Part shown: in pieces, positions 15,684-25,452 of the stretch
Layout: each line of letters opens with the position of its first letter
Position numbering within the stretch: position 1 is the stretch's first letter
Assembly: GCA_963695195.1 (NCBI GenBank)
Contig: CAVOGE010000004.1
Location: forward strand, 62,001 to 126,000
Length of the DNA stretch: 64,000 nucleotides
DNA from: CF-167 sp963695195
GTDB taxonomy: Bacteria > Chloroflexota > Limnocylindria > QHBO01
Reading direction: 5' to 3'
Program-made: the position numbers and the translations under genes
The notes under the pieces: generated by a model
The model's database searches: none
The model's input: only the letters and a program-made list of their open reading frames with translations
Told to the model about the DNA's origin: nothing

Positions 15684-16769
15684 TCAGTCGTTGTAGAGAC
15701 GCTCTTCGACGAGCTTCTCGGCGGTGACCCGACCGGTCGGATCGAAGCAGCTGTACTCGAACAGCTTCTCGAACTCGAGATCCACGTTGTCCTGGCCGCC
15801 ACGGTTCTTCTCGACGGTGGCGACCACCCAGTCGCGGTAGCGCTGGGCCTGGTACGGGTTGAACTCGATGTTGACCTTGGCCACGATGTGGTACTTGTCG
15901 TTGAGGATCAGGATGATGTCGCTCTCGTAGTTGATGGCACTGCTGCCGCGCAGGTGATGGTTGCGAAGGCGCTTGGCCTTCAGCCCTTCCCGGTCGGCGG
16001 CGACGATGGCCACCACCGGCACGCCGAGCGCGAGCGCGATGTCCTTCAGCCCGCTCACCACTCGCGTCACCTTCTCCGCCTCTTCGGCAGGCTCGGGGAT
16101 GACCGGCACCTTCTGCAGGTAGTCAACGAACAGAACGAGCCGCTTCCCCTCCTCGCCCCGGTACTCGGCCACCAGTTCGCGCAGGTTCTCGATCGTCGAG
16201 GCGGTGGCCGTGCCCCGCATCAGGAAGAGGTTGCCACCGTAGCGAGCGATCCGCTCGAGCGATGGACGCAGGCGCGGGTTCGCCCCGAGCTTGGCTCGCT
16301 GACCGGCCTCGGCGGCCGCCGCATAGCTCTGCATGACCTCCTTCTTGACGTCCTGGATCTTCATCGCGCCCGACTTGGAAGGGAGCTGCGAGAGCAGGGA
16401 CTCCATGGCGATCAGGCGCTGGATGAGGTACTCCTCTTCATGCTCGAAGCAGACGTACAGCGCGGTCGCCTGGCCGGAGGCGGCCATGTTTCGAGCCATC
16501 TGGAGGGCCATCGTCGTCTTGCCCGCGCCCTGGGCACCACCGATCAGCATCAGCTCGCCTGGCCGCAGGCCGCCACCGATCGTCTTGTCGAGCGGCGTCA
16601 TGCCGGTCGGGATCGGCTGGAACTCGTCCACCTTGCCCGAGGCGATGCGCTCGTTCAGGTTGGTCAGCACGTCCAGCGCCGAGCGCGGCGCGATGGCGCC
16701 GGTCGCAGCTTCAACCCGCCAGTCCGCAGTTGCCGCCTGGTTGGCATCGGTAAGGGGATCGTCGATCAT
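15684..16769 (-). CDS. DnaB-like helicase C-domain protein (no N-terminal DnaB domain)
   Basis: The RecA-fold core matches the C-terminal domain of DnaB: PTGMTPLDKTIGGGLRPGEL, Walker A GGAQGAGKTT, VCFEHEEEYLIQRL, Walker B RLVLFVDYLQ, and an R/H-rich DREGLKAKRLRNHHLRGSS loop before YESDIILIL. The 361-residue protein lacks the primase-interacting N-domain of a replicative helicase, so it is a DnaB paralogue or accessory ATPase. I do not know its role. Start ATG 16769 has GAGGAG 12 bases upstream. It appears co-transcribed with the following J-domain gene. Confidence 0.82.
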   Translation of the reverse strand: MIDDPLTDANQAATADWRVEAATGAIAPRSALDVLTNLNERIASGKVDEFQPIPTGMTPLDKTIGGGLRPGELMLIGGAQGAGKTTMALQMARNMAASGQATALYVCFEHEEEYLIQRLIAMESLLSQLPSKSGAMKIQDVKKEVMQSYAAAAEAGQRAKLGANPRLRPSLERIARYGGNLFLMRGTATASTIENLRELVAEYRGEEGKRLVLFVDYLQKVPVIPEPAEEAEKVTRVVSGLKDIALALGVPVVAIVAADREGLKAKRLRNHHLRGSSAINYESDIILILNDKYHIVAKVNIEFNPYQAQRYRDWVVATVEKNRGGQDNVDLEFEKLFEYSCFDPTGRVTAEKLVEERLYND

Positions 16770-16885
16770 CGGTGAACGCAACTCCTCGTGACCCGCGATG
16801 GTGCATGGTGCCCATGCGCACCGGACCCGAGTATACGGCCCGCCTCCTAGCGGCGGAATGGGCCAAAAGGGCTACCCGGGCGAGT

Positions 16886-18844
<1,959 letters not shown>

Positions 18845-18896
18845 GGTGATGTCTCTTCCCTTTGTACCGGTGCTTCGCACGACGGGCGGCGCGGCA

Positions 18897-18926
18897 AGTA
18901 TAGGTGCGGGGCGGCAACGCCAACAA
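18897..18926 (-). promoter_or_regulatory. Sigma70-like promoter of ftsH
   Basis: TTGTTG (18926-18921), an 18-base spacer and TATACT (18902-18897) on the minus strand. The predicted start is about 45 bases before the ftsH TTG codon. The 191-base gap between ftsH and the oxidoreductase gene holds nothing else I can identify. Confidence 0.5.
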
Positions 18927-19035
18927 ACGGCCCATCCGGGCCATGACGGATGGCTATGGCAAGCGAGTCTCCGTTGCGGGCTCGCACACGCGCGGGGTCA
19001 TTCCGCGCCGGCACACGCCAGCGCTCCCCCGGGTG

Positions 19036-20625
19036 TCAGCGCGTCGGTCGGGTCCAGTCCTTGAGGATCTCTCCCGCCGCCAGCCGACCCGGAGCCCCCA
19101 TGACGCAGCCCCCGGGATGCGTCCCCGATCCGCACTGGTAGTAGCCCTCGATCGGGGTCCGGTACTGGGCCCATCCAGGAGCTGGACGGAAGAAGAACAT
19201 CTGGGGCGCCAGCAACTCGCCGGCGAAGATGTTCCCCTCGCTCAGGCCCGTCACCCGCTCGATGTCGAGGGGCGTCACCACCTCGCGCTGGAGAACAAGA
19301 TCGCCAAAGCCGGGAAAGTATCGCTCCAGGGTGCTCTGAACGACGGCTCCCAGGTTGTCCCGCTCCGCGTCCCAATCGCTCTCGCGGAGCCGGTAGGGCG
19401 TGTACTGGACGAAGCACGACAGCACGTGCTTGCCTGGGGGCGCCATGTCAGGGTCGATCGTCGACTGGATGGCGCAGTCGATGTAGGGGTTCTGGCTGTA
19501 CCACCCGTACTTCGCGTCGTCGAAGGCCCGCTCCAGGTAGTCCATCGACGGACCGATGTTCATGAACCCACGGAACATGTCGTCCCGCTCGCCGAGGGCC
19601 GGGTAGCGGGGAAGGCCGTCGAGGGCGAAGTTGACCTTGGACGACACGCCCTGGAACTTCATGCGGCGCACGGTCTCGACCACGTCGTCGGGCATCTCCC
19701 GCGGGTCAACGAGCTCAAGGAACGTGCGGCGCGGATCCAGTGCGCTCACGACGATATCGGCGGTGAACTCGGTGCCATCCGCCAGCGCGACACCGGTCGC
19801 CCGCCCATCCGTGGTCAGGACGCGCTCCACCGGCGACTCGAGGCGGATCTCGGCGCCGAACGCCTCCGCGGCACGGGCCAGGACCTGGGTGAATCCGCCG
19901 TTGCCGCCTTTGTGGAAGGCCCACGACCCAAACTCGCCGTCATGCTCGCCCAGGGAGTGGAAGAGGAGCACCAGCCCGGACCCCTGCGAGCGGGGGCCGA
20001 CCTTGGAGCCGATGATGCCCGATGAGGCGAGGTATCCCTTGAGCAGCTCTGACTCGAAGTAGTCGTCGAGGAAGTCGGCCGCGCTCCCGGTCAGCAGGCG
20101 GACCGCGTTGTGGAGCGTGCGCTTGTCGAGTTTGCCAAAGCGTGAGCCGAGTGCTGCCAGCGCGAGGAGCTCCTCCGGATCATCGCTGAACAGGTCCGGC
20201 GGCACCATGTCCAGCAGCGGCTTGACGGCCTGGCAGACCTGGGTCAGGTCGTGGCTGTACTGCTCGTATGCGTCGGCATCGTGCGGCGAGATGCGGGCGA
20301 TCTCCCGCAGGTTTGCGTCGTGGTGCTTGGTGAAGGTGAGGTACTCGCCATGCTCGGTCGGCGCGAAGCGGGTCGACATCAGCAGCGGCAGGAACCCGTG
20401 CTTGGTGAGCTCCAGCTCGTGAATGATCTGCGGCCGGAGCAGCGAGAGCGCATACGAAAAGGTCGTGAACCAGAAGCCGGGGCGCAGCTCCTCGGTGATG
20501 GCGGCTCCGCCCACCAGGTGGCGCTGCTCCAGGATGAGGGTCCGCAGCCCGCCGCGGGCGAGATAGGCGCCGTTGACCAGGCCGTTGTGGCCGCCACCGA
20601 TGACGATCGCGTCGTAGCTGTTCAT
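19036..20625 (-). CDS. FAD-dependent oxidoreductase (phytoene desaturase/PYROXD2-like)
   Basis: The N-terminus is a dinucleotide-binding fold (YDAIVIGGGHNGLVNGAYLA then LEQRHLVGGAA). The C-terminus has GYYQCGSGTHPGGCVMGAPGRLAA, the flavin-binding end typical of the phytoene-desaturase/PYROXD2 group. Known relatives oxidise carbon-carbon or amine substrates; the substrate here is unknown. At 529 residues it has normal length. Its ATG overlaps the stop of the GcvT-like gene (ATGA), so the two are coupled. Together they resemble an amine demethylation pair: a flavin oxidase with a folate-binding C1 acceptor. Confidence 0.87.
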   Translation of the reverse strand: MNSYDAIVIGGGHNGLVNGAYLARGGLRTLILEQRHLVGGAAITEELRPGFWFTTFSYALSLLRPQIIHELELTKHGFLPLLMSTRFAPTEHGEYLTFTKHHDANLREIARISPHDADAYEQYSHDLTQVCQAVKPLLDMVPPDLFSDDPEELLALAALGSRFGKLDKRTLHNAVRLLTGSAADFLDDYFESELLKGYLASSGIIGSKVGPRSQGSGLVLLFHSLGEHDGEFGSWAFHKGGNGGFTQVLARAAEAFGAEIRLESPVERVLTTDGRATGVALADGTEFTADIVVSALDPRRTFLELVDPREMPDDVVETVRRMKFQGVSSKVNFALDGLPRYPALGERDDMFRGFMNIGPSMDYLERAFDDAKYGWYSQNPYIDCAIQSTIDPDMAPPGKHVLSCFVQYTPYRLRESDWDAERDNLGAVVQSTLERYFPGFGDLVLQREVVTPLDIERVTGLSEGNIFAGELLAPQMFFFRPAPGWAQYRTPIEGYYQCGSGTHPGGCVMGAPGRLAAGEILKDWTRPTR

Positions 20626-21824
20626 GAGGCTGTCTTCCGCTGCGGGTTGAAGAGGGGCAGCCGCGCGACGTGCGCGGCGATCTTCTGGTACTGGTGGTCG
20701 ACCGTGAACTCCAGCTGCACGCGCGTTCCGACCCTGGACAGATCGGGACGCACCCGGGCCAGCGCAATGTGGCGCTGGAGGACGGGCGAGTACATCACGC
20801 TGGTGGCGTAGCCCACCCGTTGGCCATCTCCGTCGTACACCATCCAGTCCTCGTGGAGGGGCGCGTGCTGCTTGGGAGGGATCAGGCCCGCCCGGCCATA
20901 GATGCGGTCGTAGTCCTCCCAGTCCACGACCAGCCCGGTCATCTTCCAGCGGGACGAGCGCTCTGCCAGCTCGCGCTCGAGTGCCTTTCGCCCGATGAAG
21001 GACCGATCATCGGTCGCCAGGTCCTTGAACATCCACGACCAGCCGAGCTCGATCGGGGTGGACCGATGGGCATCGTTGAAGGCAAACCGGCTCGAGTCGA
21101 AGTCGACCGCAAGCAGCAACAGCCCCGCCTCGATGCGCAGCATGTACAGGGCGGCGAGGCCGAAGGGCAGGACGCCGTGCCCGTCCACCGCCTCCCACAG
21201 CCCGTCCCACACCCGCAGTGCGTCCGGCGTCTCCACCCAGATCTCGTAGCCAAGGTCGCCCGTATAGCCGGTGCGGGAGACGACCACATCGGCCCCACCG
21301 ATCGACCCGTTGGTCAGGCCAAAGAACGGGACCGATGCCACGCCGGGAACCAGCCGGCTGAGCAGGTCCCGCGAGCGGGGTCCCTGCACCGCGATGGTGC
21401 CGTACTCCAGGCTGACATCTTCCAGGCTCACCGCCAGGCGACCGATGCGGTCCGCAAGATACGCGTAGTTCGGCTCGGCCGTGGTGAGGACGTACTCACC
21501 CGCGGAGCGCCGCTGGACGACGCCGTCCTCGAGCACGAAGCCACGCTCGTCCAGCCAGGCGGTGTACTGCGCGTGCTGCGGCGGACAGGCGCGGATGTCA
21601 CGGGCCAGAATCCCGGCAAGGTAGCGCTCGGCATCGCGCCCGGCGATCCGGTACTTGAACAGCGGAGACGAATCGAAGATCCCGGCTGCGTTTCGGACCG
21701 CGAAGTACTCGAACTTGTCCGATACCTGGTAGCGGTTCGCGGCCAGGTGTCCGGCCCAATGGCTCCACAGGCCCGTCTGGTTCAGGGCGCTGGTGCGTTC
21801 GTGGAAGGGCGTGGTCCGGATCAT
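20622..21824 (-). CDS. GcvT-like aminomethyltransferase-fold protein
   Basis: Motifs of the glycine-cleavage T-protein/dimethylglycine dehydrogenase C-domain family are present: NAAGIFDSSPLFKYRIAGRDA, SLEYGTIAVQGPRSRDLL, VSRTGYTGDLGYEIWV, LRIEAGLLLLAVDF and DDRSFIGRKAL. Such proteins bind tetrahydrofolate and accept or give a one-carbon unit. No other glycine-cleavage genes are nearby, and the adjacent gene is an FAD oxidoreductase, so catabolic demethylation is more likely than glycine cleavage. Start ATG 21824 has no obvious Shine-Dalgarno. The pair separates tilS from ftsH, which are often neighbours. Confidence 0.86.
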   Translation of the reverse strand: MIRTTPFHERTSALNQTGLWSHWAGHLAANRYQVSDKFEYFAVRNAAGIFDSSPLFKYRIAGRDAERYLAGILARDIRACPPQHAQYTAWLDERGFVLEDGVVQRRSAGEYVLTTAEPNYAYLADRIGRLAVSLEDVSLEYGTIAVQGPRSRDLLSRLVPGVASVPFFGLTNGSIGGADVVVSRTGYTGDLGYEIWVETPDALRVWDGLWEAVDGHGVLPFGLAALYMLRIEAGLLLLAVDFDSSRFAFNDAHRSTPIELGWSWMFKDLATDDRSFIGRKALERELAERSSRWKMTGLVVDWEDYDRIYGRAGLIPPKQHAPLHEDWMVYDGDGQRVGYATSVMYSPVLQRHIALARVRPDLSRVGTRVQLEFTVDHQYQKIAAHVARLPLFNPQRKTAS

Positions 21825-21893
21825 GGCGCCCGAACCGTAGCGCCTCCCGGGCGGCGGGTGTGGGCTCACCCGACAGAGGGGGCATCGGCGGCT

Positions 21894-22883
21894 TCAGCCC
21901 AGACGGATCCGTCGCCCCCTGACCGTTGCCTGCCGACCGCTGCCCAGCTCGATGCTCAAGCCACCGCGCGGCCCTTCAGCGGCGTCGAGAAGCGCCTCGA
22001 TCCGCTCGGCCGATGGCGCCGGATCGCCGATCGCCAGGCGGAGCACGCGGCGGCCGAGGGCGCGCGCCGGGGGACTCTCCCAGTTGATCGAGGCGTCATC
22101 GGCATCGGTCCGGGCAGCCACCTCTGCCGCGGCGAGCGCGTCCAGCAGGTCGTCGTCATCCGCGGCCAGGCGTCCAAAACGAACCAGCGCCTCGACCGCC
22201 GCCGAGTTCAGCTGCTCGAGTGCCGGCACGAGCATGGCGCGCACCCGGTTTCGCGCATGTGCCGGATCTGCGTTCGATGGGTCCGTGACGTACTCGATGC
22301 CGGCCGCGTCCAATGCCTCGCGCAGCGTAGCGCGCCGTGCGTGGAGCAGCGGCCGCACGATCCGGCCTCGCCGCGCCGGGATGCCGCGCGCACCGCGCAG
22401 ACCACTGCCGCGCGCAAGGCGCATGAGCGTCGTCTCGGCCGCATCGTCGGCGGTGTGCGCGGTGGCGATGAGCGCGTCCTGCCCGAGCCCCGCGGCCACC
22501 TCCTCGAGGAAGCGGTAGCGGGCCTGGCGACCGGCGTCCTCGAGCGATCGGTGCTCGGTGGCGGCCAGGTCCCTGACATCGGTGCGGCGGACCTCCACCG
22601 GCAGGCCCAGGCGAGCAGCCGTGGCGGCCACCGCGGCAGCCTCATCGGCAGATTCGGCGCGCAGTGCGTGATCCAGGTGCGCGACCGTCAGGCGCCAGCC
22701 ACGACCGGGGGCCACTCGCGCGGCGCCGTGGAGCAGCGCGGTCGAGTCGGGGCCGCCGGAGACGGCGAGAACCAGTGCCGCGCCATCGGGCAAGCCGAGG
22801 CGGATGGCGCCAGCGGCGAGTGCCTCAACGATTGGTCGCAGCGGATCCGGGGCGATCTCAGCACGGTGAGCGGGTTGGGTCAT
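21894..22883 (-). CDS. tilS: tRNA(Ile)-lysidine synthase TilS
   Basis: TilS converts C34 of the CAU-anticodon tRNA-Ile to lysidine, using ATP. The PP-loop is LVLAVSGGPDSTALLH near residue 40. It is followed by the family motifs VAHLDHALR, RQARYRFLEEVA, TAHTADDAAETTLMRLARGSGLRG and VTDPSNADPAHARNRVRAML. The C-terminal domain is short, 329 residues in total, as in the compact form of the enzyme. It begins about 60 bases after a tRNA gene with a CAT anticodon on the same strand. ATG 22883 has no clear Shine-Dalgarno. Confidence 0.94.
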   Translation of the reverse strand: MTQPAHRAEIAPDPLRPIVEALAAGAIRLGLPDGAALVLAVSGGPDSTALLHGAARVAPGRGWRLTVAHLDHALRAESADEAAAVAATAARLGLPVEVRRTDVRDLAATEHRSLEDAGRQARYRFLEEVAAGLGQDALIATAHTADDAAETTLMRLARGSGLRGARGIPARRGRIVRPLLHARRATLREALDAAGIEYVTDPSNADPAHARNRVRAMLVPALEQLNSAAVEALVRFGRLAADDDDLLDALAAAEVAARTDADDASINWESPPARALGRRVLRLAIGDPAPSAERIEALLDAAEGPRGGLSIELGSGRQATVRGRRIRLG

Positions 22884-22914
22884 CGGTGTTGTTGTACCAC
22901 CACGACCGACAGGT

Positions 22915-22930
22915 GCCCGCGCCGGCGGGC
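22915..22930 (-). terminator. GC-rich hairpin between the tRNA gene and tilS
   Basis: GCCCGC-CGGC-GCGGGC on the minus strand, 15 bases downstream of the tRNA 3' end. No T-run follows, so it may be a processing or weak termination structure, not a strong intrinsic terminator. Confidence 0.3.
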
Positions 22931-22945
22931 GTCAACGACCGAGGT

Positions 22946-23020
22946 TGGTAGCGGAGGGCGGATTCGAACCACCGACCAAGGGCTTATGAGTCCCCTGCTC
23001 TGCCACTGAGCTACTCCGCC
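22946..23020 (-). tRNA. tRNA-Met (anticodon CAT), with encoded CCA
   Basis: The cloverleaf can be drawn directly. The acceptor is GGCGGAG paired with CTCCGCT (first pair G-U). The D-arm is GCTC/GAGC, the anticodon loop CTCATAA, and the T-arm GGTGG-TTCGAAT-CCGCC. ACCA is encoded at the 3' end (22949-22946). The anticodon stem has one A-G mismatch next to the loop and a G-U pair at its base. CAT could also belong to tRNA-Ile2, the substrate of TilS encoded next door; identity elements do not let me decide firmly. The initiator form is unlikely because there is no C1-A72 mismatch. Confidence 0.88.
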
Positions 23021-23126
23021 GCCGGCCGCGCGCTCAGGTCAACCGCGAGCGTATCGACTGGGCACGCTGGGAGGATACCGACCGGTGCGGACCGCGGCAA
23101 GCCGCGCGATCCCGGCCACACGGGGA

Positions 23127-23558
23127 CTACGTGCCGAAGAAGAGCTCCAGCCACTGCTGGAGCAGCGGCCCCAGAGGGACAACCTCTGCCGTGGCCGGGG
23201 CAGGCGCCGGAACCTCCGCGCCAGGAGGAATGATCAGGACGCGTTCTCCAGGGAGGCCCCAGTTCAGCATCCGTCGCGCCTCGGCCGCGATGTACGCATC
23301 GCTGTTCACGTACGCGAGTTCCTCGCGGAGCGCGGCGTTGCGCGCCTCCATGGCGGCAATCTCGACCCGCGCTGCTTCGGCCTCCTGGCCGATCGACCAA
23401 CTCGCGTACACCTCGCGGCCCACCTGTGCGGCCAGGAATACGCCGAAGATCACCAGCAGGGTGAGCCAGGCCAGGCCGCGCCGCGATGCGGGGATGCGCA
23501 TGCGCACCGAACGCTCCGGTCGCGACGGACTTGGCGCGTGCGTCTCGAGGCTGGTCAT
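23127..23558 (-). CDS. ftsB: FtsB/DivIC-like septum formation initiator protein
   Basis: A short bitopic membrane protein. A basic N-terminal tail is followed by one transmembrane helix (GLAWLTLLVIFGVFLAAQV) and a coiled coil (IGQEAEAARVEIAAMEARNAALREELAYV). The DivIC-type end IAAEARRMLNWGLPGERVLII is present, with a Pro-rich C-terminus. It would join the FtsQLB-type divisome complex. The ATG at 23558 has TAGACT 8 bases upstream, fitting a leaderless transcript. It diverges from the lipoprotein gene at 23662, and the 103-base gap holds both promoters. Confidence 0.85.
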   Translation of the reverse strand: MTSLETHAPSPSRPERSVRMRIPASRRGLAWLTLLVIFGVFLAAQVGREVYASWSIGQEAEAARVEIAAMEARNAALREELAYVNSDAYIAAEARRMLNWGLPGERVLIIPPGAEVPAPAPATAEVVPLGPLLQQWLELFFGT

Positions 23559-23566
23559 CTGTCCGC

Positions 23567-23654
23567 AGTCTAGCCCGCAGGTTTTCCACCGTGCAAGGCG
23601 AAAGCGTTGTGGATATCCACAACGCCGGGGCTCGAGCGGGCATCGGGCTAGAAT
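23567..23654. promoter_or_regulatory. Divergent -10 elements for ftsB (minus) and the lipoprotein gene (plus)
   Basis: Minus strand: TAGACT (23572-23567) ends 8 bases before the ftsB ATG. Plus strand: TAGAAT (23649-23654) ends 7 bases before the ATG at 23662. Neither start has a well-placed Shine-Dalgarno, and both fit leaderless transcription. Confidence 0.45.
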
Positions 23655-23661
23655 CAGGGAC

Positions 23662-24642
23662 ATGTGGCGGACGCTTCCTGAACGACCCGAGGAGCCACGT
23701 CACCTATTGCTTCCGACGATCATCATGTTCGCAATACTGCTGAGCGCCTGCGCACCCGCATCGGTCAGTTCTTCCCCGCCCGCGCACCCAGGCTGGCCGG
23801 CGCTCGGAGCCGCGGTCGGCGATCCCCAACTGGTGCCTGTCATCCTCTCGTCAGAGGCCGCGGTCGGGCACAACCGGATGCTGATCACCGCCCTCGGCAG
23901 CGTCGGGCAGTCCCTCGCCGCCGAGGATCTCGAGGTCAGGCTGCGTTTCTACGACCTGGATGCCGACGTGAGCTCGCCCTCACAGGAGATAGTCGGGAGT
24001 TTCCACGTGCTGCTCGATGACGCGGAGGAGAACCCGGTCGGCGTGTACGTTGCCTTGATCGACTTCTCGCACGCGGGCGACTGGGGCCTGGAGATGCTGG
24101 CCAGCCCGGCGGGAGGGCAGGAGCGCCGCTCGCGTCGAACCTTCCCGGTCACCGAGACGACCACCACTCCCGCACTCGGAACCCCGGCGCCACAGACCGA
24201 TACCCCGACGGCGCACGACGCCGCCAGCCTTGCACTGATCTCCAGTGACGCCGACGCCGACCCGGCCTTCTACAGCCTGTCGGTCCGCGACGCCATTGCG
24301 GCCCGCATCCCCTTCGTGGTCGTCTTCTCGACGCCTGCCTTCTGTACCAGCGCCACCTGCGGGCCGGCGCTCGAACTGGTCAAGGCGGTGGCCCCCGACT
24401 ACGCCGGCCGGGTGAACTTCGTCCACGTCGAGCCGTACGAGCTCGAGTCGGTCGACGGCCATCTCCAACTCCGGACCGACGCTTCGGGATCCCGCATCTT
24501 GGTCCCCGCGGTCGACGAGTGGGGTATCCCATCGGAGCCGTACGTCTTCGTCGTCGACGCCGATGGGAAGGTCGCCGCCAAGTTCGAGGGGCCAGCGAGT
24601 ACGACGGAACTGGCGACCGCCCTCGACGCGGTCCTGCCCTAG
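23662..24642 (+). CDS. Lipoprotein with a C-terminal thioredoxin-like domain
   Basis: A signal sequence with a lipobox (MFAILLSAC) predicts lipid attachment outside the membrane. The middle (ALGSVGQSLAAEDLEVRLRF to DWGLEMLA) looks like a beta-sandwich. The last 130 residues are thioredoxin-like: IPFVVVFSTPAFCTSATCGPALELVKAVA, then VPAVDEWGIPSEPYVFVVD. The two Cys are spaced CTSATC, four residues apart, not two, so redox chemistry would be atypical. It is followed after 11 bases by a TlpA-type thioredoxin, and a shared role in extracytoplasmic redox or metal handling is likely. Confidence 0.78.
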   Translation: MWRTLPERPEEPRHLLLPTIIMFAILLSACAPASVSSSPPAHPGWPALGAAVGDPQLVPVILSSEAAVGHNRMLITALGSVGQSLAAEDLEVRLRFYDLDADVSSPSQEIVGSFHVLLDDAEENPVGVYVALIDFSHAGDWGLEMLASPAGGQERRSRRTFPVTETTTTPALGTPAPQTDTPTAHDAASLALISSDADADPAFYSLSVRDAIAARIPFVVVFSTPAFCTSATCGPALELVKAVAPDYAGRVNFVHVEPYELESVDGHLQLRTDASGSRILVPAVDEWGIPSEPYVFVVDADGKVAAKFEGPASTTELATALDAVLP

Positions 24643-24653
24643 AACAGCCCGGC

Positions 24654-25304
24654 ATGCCCGACCCATCCGCAGCCGATAGTGATCGGCCGCGGCGCCCGAT
24701 ACGGCGGTGGCTCGCCACGCTCCCGGTCCCGGTTCGTGGGTTGATCCAGGGCATCCTGCTGGCGATCCTGTTGGTCGGTGGTGGCTGGATGGTCACGCGT
24801 CCGCTCGGGGGGCAGCCGTGGGTTCCGCTGACCACCGGCGAGGACTTCTACACGATCGGGGCCGAGCGGGCGGGACTCCAGATCGGCGACCTGGCGCCTG
24901 AGCTCTCCCCTTCGCTGACCGACCTGGGCGGCCGTGTCATTCGGTCGTCCGACTTCGCGGGACGCCCGCTCTGGATCGTCTTCTGGGCGAGCTGGTGCAT
25001 CCCCTGCCGGGAGGAGCTGCCGGATCTCAAGGCCGCCTACGCCGCCCACGCCGATGACGGGCTCGTGGTGCTCGCCATCGACTTCGAGGAATCGGCCGAG
25101 ACGGTTCGAGCCTTTGCGACCAGGAGCGGACTCGACTACACCATCGGCCTGGATCCACGCGGAGCTGTCATCGAGCGTTTCGGCGGGTGGGGCCTCCCCA
25201 CGCACTACTTCGTGGACCGCTACGGGGTCATCCGCGGACGCTACTTCGGCCCGCTATCGCGCGAACAGATGGAGACCCAGCTGCAGACGATCCTCGCTCC
25301 CTGA
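24654..25304 (+). CDS. TlpA-like membrane-anchored thioredoxin
   Basis: One N-terminal transmembrane helix (GLIQGILLAILLVGGGWMV) places a thioredoxin domain outside the membrane. The domain is of the TlpA/ResA class: GDLAPELSPSLTDLGGRVIRSSDFAGRPLWIVFWASWCIPCREELPDLKAAY. It has the active site WCIPC and the cis-Pro region GWGLPTHYFVDRYGVIRGRYFG. Such proteins reduce disulfides in cytochrome c maturation or similar pathways; no ccm genes are near. ATG 24654 lies 11 bases after the lipoprotein stop, so the pair is one operon. Confidence 0.9.
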   Translation: MPDPSAADSDRPRRPIRRWLATLPVPVRGLIQGILLAILLVGGGWMVTRPLGGQPWVPLTTGEDFYTIGAERAGLQIGDLAPELSPSLTDLGGRVIRSSDFAGRPLWIVFWASWCIPCREELPDLKAAYAAHADDGLVVLAIDFEESAETVRAFATRSGLDYTIGLDPRGAVIERFGGWGLPTHYFVDRYGVIRGRYFGPLSREQMETQLQTILAP

Positions 25305-25335
25305 CGTCCGCCGGCCACTCCATCCGCTCGAGTTC

Positions 25336-25421
25336 GCGACAGGCGAGCTGTCGCATCGGGCCGGTCTCCTTGCACGCAGCGTGATATCGTGCTGACCGCA
25401 AACCGAACATCCGTTCGGATG
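25336..25421. promoter_or_regulatory. Two operator-like dyads upstream of mrfA
   Basis: GCGACAG-GCGAG-CTGTCGC (25336-25354) is a perfect 7-bp inverted repeat. Its core CGACAG-N5-CTGTCG also occurs upstream of the UvrD-like gene (39755-39771). A second perfect dyad, CATCCG-TT-CGGATG, lies at 25408-25421, about 30 bases before the mrfA start codon. No convincing -35/-10 pair is visible. The rest of the 148-base gap is unremarkable. Confidence 0.55.
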
Positions 25422-25452
25422 GATCCGGGATCGATCACAGCTGGAGGAGCCG

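Noticed and set aside
20670..23009. A 779-codon open frame on the plus strand opposite the GcvT-like gene, tilS and a tRNA
   Set aside because: It runs through a tRNA gene and two conserved genes. Long antisense frames are common at this base composition.
22946..23020. Initiator tRNA-fMet
   Set aside because: The first acceptor pair is G-U, not the C-A mismatch of initiators, and the anticodon stem lacks the three G-C pairs typical of them.
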